11,316 bases of DNA, taken from positions 1 through 11,316 of the forward strand of contig JBBTCJ010000061.1 of assembly GCA_038043285.1 (NCBI GenBank), written 5' to 3'. The stretch comes from JBBTCJ01 sp038043285. GTDB lineage: Bacteria > Planctomycetota > Phycisphaerae > UBA1845. Below, piece by piece: positions 1 to 5,852 of this stretch. Position 1 is the stretch's first letter; each line of letters opens with the position of its first letter. The notes below the pieces were generated by a model. The model was given only the letters and a program-made list of their open reading frames with translations. It did no database searches and was not told the origin of the DNA. A program made the translations under genes and the position numbers.

Positions 1-43
1 CCACGATGATTGAACGGAAGAATTGCTTCCGGAGAATCGGCGG

Positions 44-625
44 TCACCACTCGATCGGCCAGCTTCCGTCCCAGTCCATCGGCAGGACCGAGCGGTCGCC
101 GAACTCGTAGAATCGGTAGCTGCTCCACTTCCAGTCCGCGGGATCGTCGACCAAGCCGCGGGTGAGCGGGTTCTTATGACAATAGTCGAGCTTCTGGCGC
201 AGCTCGCGCTCGGTGAAGATATTGCGGTCATAGCCCCGAGTGTTCATCACGTCCTGTTTGTCGAACGATCCACGCGCCCAGCGATTCAGCGGCTCCGACC
301 AAAGACGTTTCCGCTTTCGCCATACATCACGTAGACGCTGCTTACCGTGCCGCCCGACGTACTGTTTGAAGGCCTGCAGGACGTTGGCGATGGGGTTGGG
401 AACGTCGTTGCCTCGAACGTGCGGGTACAGCAGGACGTGGAGATGTTCCGGCATCACAACGTAACCGACGAGGCATACGTCGAACGTCGTTTGCAGCGTC
501 CGCAGCGCCTCGATGACGACACGCTTCATGCCGTCGTCGTGGAAGAACTGCAACCGACGGTAGCAGGAGATCGTCCAGAAGTGCGTGTGGCCAGGCTCGT
601 CGTAGCGGCGGAGATGCGACGGCAT
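44..625 (-). CDS. REP-associated tyrosine transposase (RAYT, Y1/HUH family)
   Basis: This 193-residue protein is a single-domain HUH endonuclease of the IS200/IS605-like Y1 superfamily, in the RAYT subgroup that mobilises REP hairpins. The metal-binding HUH motif is visible as MPEHLHVLL (residues 58-66, His61 and His63). The probable catalytic tyrosine is Tyr148 in KLDYCHKNPLTRGLV, the usual YxxxNP context, followed by the family's tryptophan-rich DWKWSSYRFY block (164-173). The basic stretch VWRKRKRLW (101-109) may contact DNA. The length is close to the usual 150-200 residues and no frameshift is seen, so it appears intact. There is no clear Shine-Dalgarno before the ATG. A perfect hairpin lies 74 bases upstream of the start (699-725) and is the likely substrate. 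No TnpB or accessory gene is present, as expected for a domesticated RAYT. Family assignment is firm; present-day activity is inference. Confidence 0.92.
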   Translation of the reverse strand: MPSHLRRYDEPGHTHFWTISCYRRLQFFHDDGMKRVVIEALRTLQTTFDVCLVGYVVMPEHLHVLLYPHVRGNDVPNPIANVLQAFKQYVGRHGKQRLRDVWRKRKRLWSEPLNRWARGSFDKQDVMNTRGYDRNIFTERELRQKLDYCHKNPLTRGLVDDPADWKWSSYRFYEFGDRSVLPMDWDGSWPIEW

Positions 626-698
626 ACGAGAACCGTAACCCCGTTTGCAGGCAGGGTCCAGCGGGGCCCGCGCGTCGTCAGCGCTCGATCATCGCGCC

Positions 699-725
699 CC
701 CATCCATCGCTTCGCGATGGATGGG
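699..725. repeat. REP-like perfect hairpin next to the RAYT gene
   Basis: Twelve bases (699-710, CCCATCCATCGC) are exactly complementary to 714-725, leaving a TTC loop at 711-713. The hairpin stands between the RAYT gene and the next gene. It is followed by a GC-rich stretch with a second GCGAAGCATGGG-like arm near 737-748, so the full repeat unit may run to about 748. Strong short-loop hairpins beside RAYT genes are typically REP elements, bound and cut by the transposase. Only one clear copy is visible in this window, so repetition elsewhere in the genome is inferred. Confidence 0.7.
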
Positions 726-784
726 CCACCCGGCCGCGAAGCATGGGACTTTCTCGACCCATCATTCGACCCGGCAATGAACCG

Positions 785-1372
785 TCAGATCTGATCCTTC
801 GCCGCGCTCCACACGCGAATGTCCGAAATCTCGGTCGCCGGCGTCAACCTATCGATCGCCGCCGAGGGAATGCTCCGGCATCGGTGCAGCACGACGTGTC
901 GCGTCGCCCCGGGCATCAGCGGCCCGCGCCAGTCATCGTCGATCGCCAACGGCGTGGCCACCACTTCCGTCCAGTCGCGGATCGGACCGCGAGTCGCGTC
1001 CAGGGCCGCTACGCGGATCGCCAGCATCGACACGACCTCGCTGCCCGTGTTCTTGACCGTCAGCGCCGGGCGGATGCCGCCGGACTCTTCATCGGGGATA
1101 AACCGGACCGCCACCTCGACGTTGCCGGAATACTCCGGCGCTCGACGATCATGGACGACGTCGGCAAGCGCTGGTGGAAGCGAACTGAGAAGCTCCGGCA
1201 GACCGTCCACGAGGCCGCCGGCAAACCCAATGATCTCCCCGACCTGCGACTCCGCCAGCGACATGCCTCGCAACACGATAACCGTCGCTCCGGCGATGGC
1301 GATCGCCCCGCATCCAAAGATGCCCATAAACAACGCAGTGATCGGCGACATCCTTCCGCTGGGATAGTTCAT
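785..1372 (-). CDS. Membrane-anchored protein of unknown function
   Basis: I do not recognise this 195-residue protein as a named family. A short N-terminus (MNYPSGRMSP) is followed by one strongly hydrophobic segment at about residues 11-35, suggesting a membrane anchor. A linker rich in Gly, Leu and Pro follows (about 45-75). From about 82 to 190 there is a beta-rich segment (VEVAVRFIPD, ALTVKNTGSEVV, GATRHVVLHRC) resembling the immunoglobulin-like folds often found outside the membrane. The VKNTGSE turn in particular recalls FxLYD-type beta-sandwich domains, but that likeness is weak. The start is well supported: a GAGGAG Shine-Dalgarno (complement of 1380-1385) lies 7 bases before the ATG. 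The gene reads in the same direction as the GbsR-type gene, 146 bases away, and could be co-transcribed or independent. The stop lies next to the REP hairpin region. Confidence 0.72.
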   Translation of the reverse strand: MNYPSGRMSPITALFMGIFGCGAIAIAGATVIVLRGMSLAESQVGEIIGFAGGLVDGLPELLSSLPPALADVVHDRRAPEYSGNVEVAVRFIPDEESGGIRPALTVKNTGSEVVSMLAIRVAALDATRGPIRDWTEVVATPLAIDDDWRGPLMPGATRHVVLHRCRSIPSAAIDRLTPATEISDIRVWSAAKDQI

Positions 1373-1518
1373 GACTCCGCTCCTCTTGACTGACCAACGC
1401 GATCCGTTTCGGACGCAACGTCCGCCGCGCGACCGACATGGTCACTTTGGTCTATTCGCTTGGTCGAGTTGAATATTTCCGAGGTCCGGAACTGCGCTTC
1501 GAGGGTAGGCATGGTCTC

Positions 1519-2067
1519 CTATCCCATCAGTCGGGCAAGCTTCGTGGCAAGTGGTCGCAGTCCGGTCCGACCGGCCTTGTTCATTAAGTTCAGCAACGTG
1601 TTCGTTAGCTCGAAAAACTCTCCAATGTCCGTAAAGCGTCGCCGGAACGCCTCCACTTCCGCTTTTGTGCCCTGCGGTGAGCGACGCTGCTCCTCGTCCA
1701 CCATGGCCAAGCAGCGATCGAGGGTCTCCATGATCGGCTGAACTTCGCGGCGGCGCCTTTCGCGGATGATGGTCTCGAACATCTGCCACACGTCGCGCTC
1801 CGCCTCGAAGTACTCCTTCCGGTCGTTTCGGCGGTGCACCCGGTGGATCAGGCCCCAGTTCACCAGTTGGCGGAGGTTCGTACTGGCGCTTCCGCGAGAG
1901 ACCTCGATCTGTTCCATGACGTCGTCGGTACACAACGGTTCCGTCGACAGGTAGAGCAAGGCGTGAATTTCGGCCATGGTTCGGCTGATGCCCCAACTTG
2001 CTGCCATCTCGCCCCAGCGGCGGATGAACAGCAGCCGGGCGGAATCGAACGACTGCGGTTTCGGCAT
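1519..2067 (-). CDS. GbsR/MarR-type transcriptional regulator
   Basis: This 182-residue protein matches the GbsR branch of the MarR winged-helix regulators (COG1510 type). A helical N-terminus with the characteristic RRWGEMAASWGISRTMAEI (16-34) leads into the winged helix (about 34-90). The recognition helix is SRGSASTNLRQLVNWGLI (57-74) and the basic wing is RVHRRNDRKEYFEAE (76-90). The C-terminal helices (about 92-180) should form the dimer and effector region. The length is typical of the family. An AAGGA ribosome site precedes the ATG at 6 bases. The gene is divergent from the efflux operon starting at 2311, so repression of that operon and of itself is the natural inference. Known GbsR proteins sense choline, but the ligand here is unknown and the transporter it faces is an export type rather than an osmolyte importer. 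Confidence 0.88.
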   Translation of the reverse strand: MPKPQSFDSARLLFIRRWGEMAASWGISRTMAEIHALLYLSTEPLCTDDVMEQIEVSRGSASTNLRQLVNWGLIHRVHRRNDRKEYFEAERDVWQMFETIIRERRRREVQPIMETLDRCLAMVDEEQRRSPQGTKAEVEAFRRRFTDIGEFFELTNTLLNLMNKAGRTGLRPLATKLARLMG

Positions 2068-2076
2068 GTCGCATCC

Positions 2077-2094
2077 TTTCAGAAGATCCTAAAA
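2077..2094. promoter_or_regulatory. Candidate operator, imperfect inverted repeat before the GbsR gene
   Basis: The half-sites TTTCAG (2077-2082) and CTAAAA (2089-2094) form an inverted repeat TTTYAG-N6-CTRAAA with five of six positions paired. It covers the upstream edge of the regulator's ribosome site and the expected transcription start. Its 18-bp size matches MarR-family dimer sites. An autoregulatory operator is inference; the symmetry is directly visible. Confidence 0.4.
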
Positions 2095-2099
2095 TGATA
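2094..2099 (-). promoter_or_regulatory. Candidate -10 element for the GbsR-type gene
   Basis: On the minus strand this reads TATCAT, four of six matches to the sigma-70 -10 consensus, in a short AT-rich island of otherwise GC-rich DNA. No convincing -35 lies 17 bases upstream (TGTTTT is nearest). Transcription would start inside the inverted repeat at 2077-2094, which would suit repression by a protein bound there. Confidence 0.35.
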
Positions 2100-2206
2100 A
2101 CCGAATGCGTCCGGCGAAAACACCCGCGCGGGCCAATCCCCCGAGCCTCTCAATGTTCGCCCGTGCCCCGATCCGCCCAAGAAACCAGCGAAACGAAGCC
2201 TAAAAG

Positions 2207-2229
2207 CCCCGGATTCAACCCCCGGATTC
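2207..2229. repeat. Direct repeat in the divergent intergenic region
   Basis: The decamer CCCCGGATTC occurs at 2207-2216 and again at 2220-2229, a 13-base period. It lies upstream of the candidate efflux promoter at 2272. It could be a tandem protein-binding site or chance in GC-rich DNA. Confidence 0.3.
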
Positions 2230-2271
2230 CGCCAAGCGAGCGCCAATCTCGCCGAACCGCCGCCGTCGGGG

Positions 2272-2296
2272 CATAATGCTCACCCATGGCTGGGTG
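2272..2296 (+). promoter_or_regulatory. Candidate promoter and operator of the efflux operon
   Basis: CATAAT at 2272-2277 matches five of six positions of the -10 consensus, with no good -35. Directly downstream, CACCCA (2281-2286) and TGGGTG (2291-2296) form a perfect 6-bp inverted repeat around a TGGC centre, spanning the expected start of transcription (about 2284). It ends just before the adaptor's GGAG ribosome site at 2299-2302. The symmetry could be an operator or a hairpin in the leader that masks the ribosome site. It shares no obvious half-site with the repeat at 2077-2094. Confidence 0.4.
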
Positions 2297-2310
2297 CTGG
2301 AGTTGGCTTG

Positions 2311-3447
2311 ATGGCTCGTAACGTCGTCATCGTGCTCATGTTGGCCGGGACCGCCCTGGGCTGGCTTTATTGGCGACAGGCCCATGCGGGTTCGAGCGTC
2401 GTCACCGGGTTTCTGGAGGCCGACCAGGTCCGCGCTGGGTCACGGGTCGGTGGACGCGTCGCCAACGTGCTCGTCGATGAGGGAACGCGAGTCCGCGCGG
2501 GCCAGGAGCTGTACACCCTCGACCCCTTCGATTGGCAGGAACGCCTCGCCCAGGCGGTGGGACAGGTCGCCGCGTACACCGCCGAACATACCCGGCTGGC
2601 CTCCGGCTATCGCGCCGAGGAAATCGCCCAGGCACGGGCCAAGCGCGACCAGGCAGCCGCCACACTGGACAAACTTCGTGCGGGCCCGCGGGAGCGGGAG
2701 ATCCGGATCGCCCGGGAAAAGCTCAAGATCGCCGAGGCGAATCTGGAGTTGGCTCAATCCGAGTACGAACGGGTGGAGCGCCTGCGGGCCGAGGCGTCGG
2801 CCGCCAAGACCGAATATGACCAGGCCGTTCGCGCCCTGAAGCAAACCAGGGCCGAGGTCGCCGCCGCTCAGGAGGAACTTGCGCTCCTCGAGGAGGGCAC
2901 GCGGGCGGAGGACGTTGCCGCCGCCCAGTCGGTACTTGCAGAGGCGGCAGCCGCACTCAACCTGCTCGAATCCGGGTTCCGGGCCGAGGACATCGCCAAG
3001 GCGGCCGCCCAGGTCCAATCGTCTCAGGCCCAGGAGGACGCGATCCGCGCGCAGATGAAGGAGTTGACCGTCACCTCGCCCTGCGACTGCGTGGTCGAGG
3101 CAATCGACCTTCGTCCGGGCGACCTCGTCGCGGCCAACGCCCCGACGGTGACGCTTCTGGAGACGCCGCGCATCTGGCTGAGAACCTACGTTCCGCAGAC
3201 CTACCTGGGCGTCTTGCGGCTGGACGACGTGGTGGACATTCGCGTGGACAGTCTTCCAGAACGCGCATTCCGCGGGCGCGTCAGCTACATCGCCGGCGAG
3301 GGCGAGTTCACCCCGCGTAACATTCAGACGCCCGACGAGCGCAGCAAACAGGTGTTCCGCATGAAAATCACGTTCGAGGGGGACGTCAGCGACCTTCGGG
3401 TCGGCATGTCCGCCGACGTTCACCTGCCGAGGCGCCGCGAACCATGA
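2311..3447 (+). CDS. HlyD/YbhG-like periplasmic adaptor (membrane fusion protein)
   Basis: This 378-residue adaptor should link an inner-membrane ABC exporter to the periplasm or an outer-membrane channel. An N-terminal membrane anchor (about 4-21) is followed by the first half of a barrel-sandwich/biotinyl-lipoyl domain (SRVGGRVANVLVDEGTRVRA, 44-63). A long alpha-helical coiled-coil hairpin follows (about 75-250). The second lipoyl half comes next (TSPCDCVVEAIDLRPGDLV, 255-273), then a beta-barrel with the conserved segment EFTPRNIQTPDERSKQVFR (332-350). A G-x-R-x-E/D-x motif recurs four times in the coiled coil, at 99, 125, 196 and 222. I chose ATG 2311 because GGAG (2299-2302) lies 8 bases upstream; a TTG at 2308 would add one residue. 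It overlaps the ATPase gene by 4 bases. The cargo is unknown; YbhG-type systems export drugs or cations, which is knowledge of the family only. Confidence 0.93.
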   Translation: MARNVVIVLMLAGTALGWLYWRQAHAGSSVVTGFLEADQVRAGSRVGGRVANVLVDEGTRVRAGQELYTLDPFDWQERLAQAVGQVAAYTAEHTRLASGYRAEEIAQARAKRDQAAATLDKLRAGPREREIRIAREKLKIAEANLELAQSEYERVERLRAEASAAKTEYDQAVRALKQTRAEVAAAQEELALLEEGTRAEDVAAAQSVLAEAAAALNLLESGFRAEDIAKAAAQVQSSQAQEDAIRAQMKELTVTSPCDCVVEAIDLRPGDLVAANAPTVTLLETPRIWLRTYVPQTYLGVLRLDDVVDIRVDSLPERAFRGRVSYIAGEGEFTPRNIQTPDERSKQVFRMKITFEGDVSDLRVGMSADVHLPRRREP

Positions 3448-4400
3448 CCAACGACTTGGGCGTGATTCAAACGCGGCGATTGACCAAGCATTTCGGGCAC
3501 GTTCATGCCCTGGATGACGTGTCGCTGAACGTCCCCGGTTCGAGCATTTTCGGGCTGCTGGGACCGAACGGCGCGGGGAAGTCCACGTTGATTCGAATGC
3601 TCTGCGGTGTATTGCGGCCCACTTCCGGGACCGGCAGCGTCCTGGGGTTTGACATCGCTGAGGATCCCGAGCCGATCAAGCGGCACATCGGGTACATGTC
3701 GCAACGGTTCAGTCTATACGGCGATCTCAGCGCCATCGAGAACATCCGGTTCTACGCCCTGATTTATGGTCTTACGCCTGCCCAGCGTCGCGAGCGCGAA
3801 GAAGCTGTGACCGCGTTGACCGGCATTGGGCCTTATCTGGAGCGCCGCTCGTCGACGCTCTCCGGCGGGTGGAAGCAGCGGCTTGCCCTGGCCTGCTCGT
3901 TGATCCACCAACCCAGGATCCTGTTTCTCGACGAACCGACCGCGGGAATCGACCCCGTCGCCCGGCGCGACCTGTGGGACTTGCTCTTCTCCCTCACGCA
4001 CCAGGGCGTCACCATGTTTGTGACCACGCATTACATGGACGAAGCGGAGCGATGCAGCAGGGTGGGATACATTTCCATGGGGCGGCTGATTGCCGAGGGA
4101 ACACCGGACGTGCTCAAGGCGATCGCCGAAGTGACGCCGCCGGGAACCCGCCGCTACGAACTGACCTGCGCCAAGCCGATGAACGCCCTCGCCCAGGCGC
4201 GAAAACTCGATCACGTCCGGGACGCCACGCTGTTCGGAACGGTCCTGCACGTCCTGTTGGACGAAACGATGTCGCCCGAAGAAATGCTGACGACCCTTGC
4301 GCCGGGCGACGCCGTCGCCGCCTTCCGCCGGATCGAGCCGTCGCTCGAGGACGTCTTTGTGGCCTTGAGCCGATCGCGGGCCGCGGAGGCGGCGGCATGA
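3444..4400 (+). CDS. ABC-2 type exporter ATP-binding protein
   Basis: This 318-residue ATPase powers the exporter, and it is most like the ATPase modules of YbhF/drug-export ABC-2 systems. The N-terminal nucleotide-binding domain has all expected motifs. Walker A is GPNGAGKST (40-48) and the Q-loop is Gln87 in GYMSQRFSLY. The signature is LSGGWKQRLALA (139-150), and Walker B is ILFLDEP with catalytic Glu164. The D-loop is AGID and the switch histidine is His196 in VTTHYMDEAERC. The signature carries Trp where Met or Glu is more usual. The C-terminal extension (about 232-318) ends with PSLEDVFVALSR, the typical tail of this subfamily. The ATG overlaps the adaptor's stop as ATGA, so the two are translationally coupled. 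YbhF itself has two fused ATPase domains; this protein has one, so a homodimer is expected. Confidence 0.95.
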   Translation: MTNDLGVIQTRRLTKHFGHVHALDDVSLNVPGSSIFGLLGPNGAGKSTLIRMLCGVLRPTSGTGSVLGFDIAEDPEPIKRHIGYMSQRFSLYGDLSAIENIRFYALIYGLTPAQRREREEAVTALTGIGPYLERRSSTLSGGWKQRLALACSLIHQPRILFLDEPTAGIDPVARRDLWDLLFSLTHQGVTMFVTTHYMDEAERCSRVGYISMGRLIAEGTPDVLKAIAEVTPPGTRRYELTCAKPMNALAQARKLDHVRDATLFGTVLHVLLDETMSPEEMLTTLAPGDAVAAFRRIEPSLEDVFVALSRSRAAEAAA

Positions 4401-5542
4401 ACGGTTTCAAGGCCATCCTCCTCAAGGAATTCGCCCACATCCGCCGCGACCCGACAACCATCTTCTTCACCTTCATGGTCCCGGTGCTGCAGATGACTAT
4501 CTTCGGGTTCGCCATCGACGTGACCATCGACAACATCCCGTTGGTCGTACTCGACCTGGACGGCCGGCAGGACGGTCGTCGCTTGGTGGAAGCCATGGTT
4601 AACACCCAAGCGTTTGAGGTCGTCGAGCGGGCACGCGACGAGGAATCCTTTCGAAGGGCATTGACTTCCGGGCGGGCCAAGGCGGGAGTGTTGATCCCCG
4701 CCAATTACTCGGAGCGGCTGCTTGCACGCGAGACCGCCGAAGTGCAGATGCTGATCGACGGAAGCGATTCGCAGGTCGCCACGACGGCCCTGAACACCGT
4801 CAGTCTCCTGGCGACGCAGCTTTCCGCCGGACGAGCGCGAACCGTCCAAGAATCCATCCAGGTCGCGGCCGCCCGGGACGCACATGGGGATCCCGCCGCG
4901 CCGGTCGAGGTTCGATCTCGTCTGCTCTACAACCCCGATCTTCAGAGCGCACATTTCTTTGTACCGGGATTGATCGCCATCATCCTTCAACTGGTGTTGC
5001 TCTTTCTCACCAGTTTCTCCATCGTTCGCGAACGCGAATTCGGCACCCTGGAGCAGTTGTTCGTGACCCCGGTCGGCAAGGCCGGGCTGCTGCTGGGAAA
5101 ACTCGTTCCCTACGCGCTCATGGCCTTCGGCGAGTTGCTCATCATTCTGGTGGCGATGACCGCCATCTTCCAAGTGCCCATCCACGGAAGCCTTGGATTG
5201 TTGCTTGGCTTGAGCTGGCTCTACATCGTGACCGTGCTGTGCATGGGACTGTTGATTTCGACCCTGGCCCGAACCCAGTTGGAAGCCATTCAGCTCGCGT
5301 TTCTGATTATGCTGCCGTCGGTCTTCCTTTCCGGGTTCATGTTTCCGCGCTCGGAAATGGTCTGGCCCATCCGGATCATCGGAAACATTCTTCCGGTCAC
5401 CTATTTTGTCGAGATCGTCCGCGGGGTAATTCTCCGTGGCGCGGACTTCATCGACCTCGCCCCGCAGGTGCTGGGGTTGTCGATATGCTGCGTCGGAGTT
5501 ATGACCCTGAGCCTGTCGCGATTCCACAAGCAGATCGAATAA
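4397..5542 (+). CDS. ABC-2 family exporter permease
   Basis: This 381-residue integral membrane subunit resembles YbhR/YbhS and YhhJ permeases. One hydrophobic helix (about 21-42) follows the conserved cytoplasmic start KEFAHIRRDP (10-19). A large extracytoplasmic domain follows (about 45-185). Five further membrane segments lie near 186-209, 229-256, 264-289, 297-316 and 352-374. The family hallmark REREFGTLEQLFVTP (211-225) sits after the second helix. The reading frame is open far upstream, but the true start is ATG 4397. It overlaps the ATPase stop as ATGA and has GGAGG at 4385-4389, 7 bases before it. Only one permease is encoded, whereas the E. coli ybh operon has two, so the transporter is probably a permease homodimer. 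No further efflux gene follows, and an outer-membrane channel is missing from the window. Confidence 0.94.
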   Translation: MNGFKAILLKEFAHIRRDPTTIFFTFMVPVLQMTIFGFAIDVTIDNIPLVVLDLDGRQDGRRLVEAMVNTQAFEVVERARDEESFRRALTSGRAKAGVLIPANYSERLLARETAEVQMLIDGSDSQVATTALNTVSLLATQLSAGRARTVQESIQVAAARDAHGDPAAPVEVRSRLLYNPDLQSAHFFVPGLIAIILQLVLLFLTSFSIVREREFGTLEQLFVTPVGKAGLLLGKLVPYALMAFGELLIILVAMTAIFQVPIHGSLGLLLGLSWLYIVTVLCMGLLISTLARTQLEAIQLAFLIMLPSVFLSGFMFPRSEMVWPIRIIGNILPVTYFVEIVRGVILRGADFIDLAPQVLGLSICCVGVMTLSLSRFHKQIE

Positions 5543-5691
5543 GCTCGCCGACTTCTTCCAGGTCCGTAAAGTTGCACTTCATGTGCCGCCTCACCTGTCG
5601 GTCTTTCGAAATGCGCGTGCAGATTGACGGCGACAAGTCACCGGTTCCGAACTCCGTGCGGGCTTAAGTCTGCGATCACCATCCTACGAGT

Positions 5692-5720
5692 TTGTAACCA
5701 TTCAGTTATTTGTGTAACGT
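5692..5720 (+). promoter_or_regulatory. Candidate promoter of the subtilase gene
   Basis: TTGTAA (5692-5697) and TAACGT (5715-5720) are separated by 17 bases, in the only AT-rich stretch of the region. They match four and three of six consensus positions, so the call is weak. The implied leader is about 125 bases long. Confidence 0.35.
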
Positions 5721-5724
5721 ATTG

Positions 5725-5738
5725 CCGGGTGAACCCGG
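5725..5738. repeat. Short inverted repeat in the subtilase leader
   Basis: CCGGGT (5725-5730) and ACCCGG (5733-5738) are exact complements, equivalent to a 5-bp stem with a TGAA tetraloop. It lies at the expected transcription start of the protease gene. It has no following T-run, so it is not a good terminator; an operator or an mRNA-stabilising 5' hairpin is possible. Confidence 0.35.
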
Positions 5739-5852
5739 TTGTCGGCGTCGTGCCGATCCTCGCTGTCGATCCGTGCTTCTTGGAGTTTGCGCTGAATCGC
5801 ATTTCCGAGTCGCTGGCAAATCCGTGCTGGCGAGAGAATTGGAGACACAACC

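Larger units (their letters stand above)
5543..5852 (+). other. Intergenic region, no gene seen
   Basis: These 310 bases separate the efflux operon from the protease gene. I find no open frame with convincing coding character and no clear terminator after the permease. The visible structure is an AT-rich island at about 5690-5722, a small hairpin at 5725-5738, and a nine-base repeat ATCCGTGCT at 5769-5777 and 5820-5828. The last part is the leader of the protease gene. Confidence 0.6.

Noticed and set aside
15..31. CGGAAG-AATTG-CTTCCG inverted repeat after the RAYT stop
   Set aside because: The 6-bp stem is short and has no T-run on the minus strand, so a terminator call is not supported.
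347..1393. Long plus-strand open frame (348 codons) across the RAYT and membrane-protein genes
   Set aside because: It is antisense to two well-supported genes, its translation is Arg/His/Pro-rich with no domain, and such frames are common in GC-rich DNA.
2094..2276. 60-codon plus-strand open frame in the divergent region
   Set aside because: It has no ribosome site, is Arg/Pro/Ser-rich, and overlaps the candidate regulatory elements.
2440..3423. 327-codon minus-strand open frame opposite the adaptor
   Set aside because: It mirrors the codon-position bias of the adaptor gene and has no recognisable motif.
3869..4396. Upstream extension of the permease reading frame
   Set aside because: It overlaps the ATPase in another frame; the ATGA overlap, ribosome site and family start at 4397 mark the true beginning.
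4211..5527. 438-codon minus-strand open frame opposite the permease
   Set aside because: The translation is low-complexity and polar, and the plus strand encodes an unmistakable ABC-2 permease.
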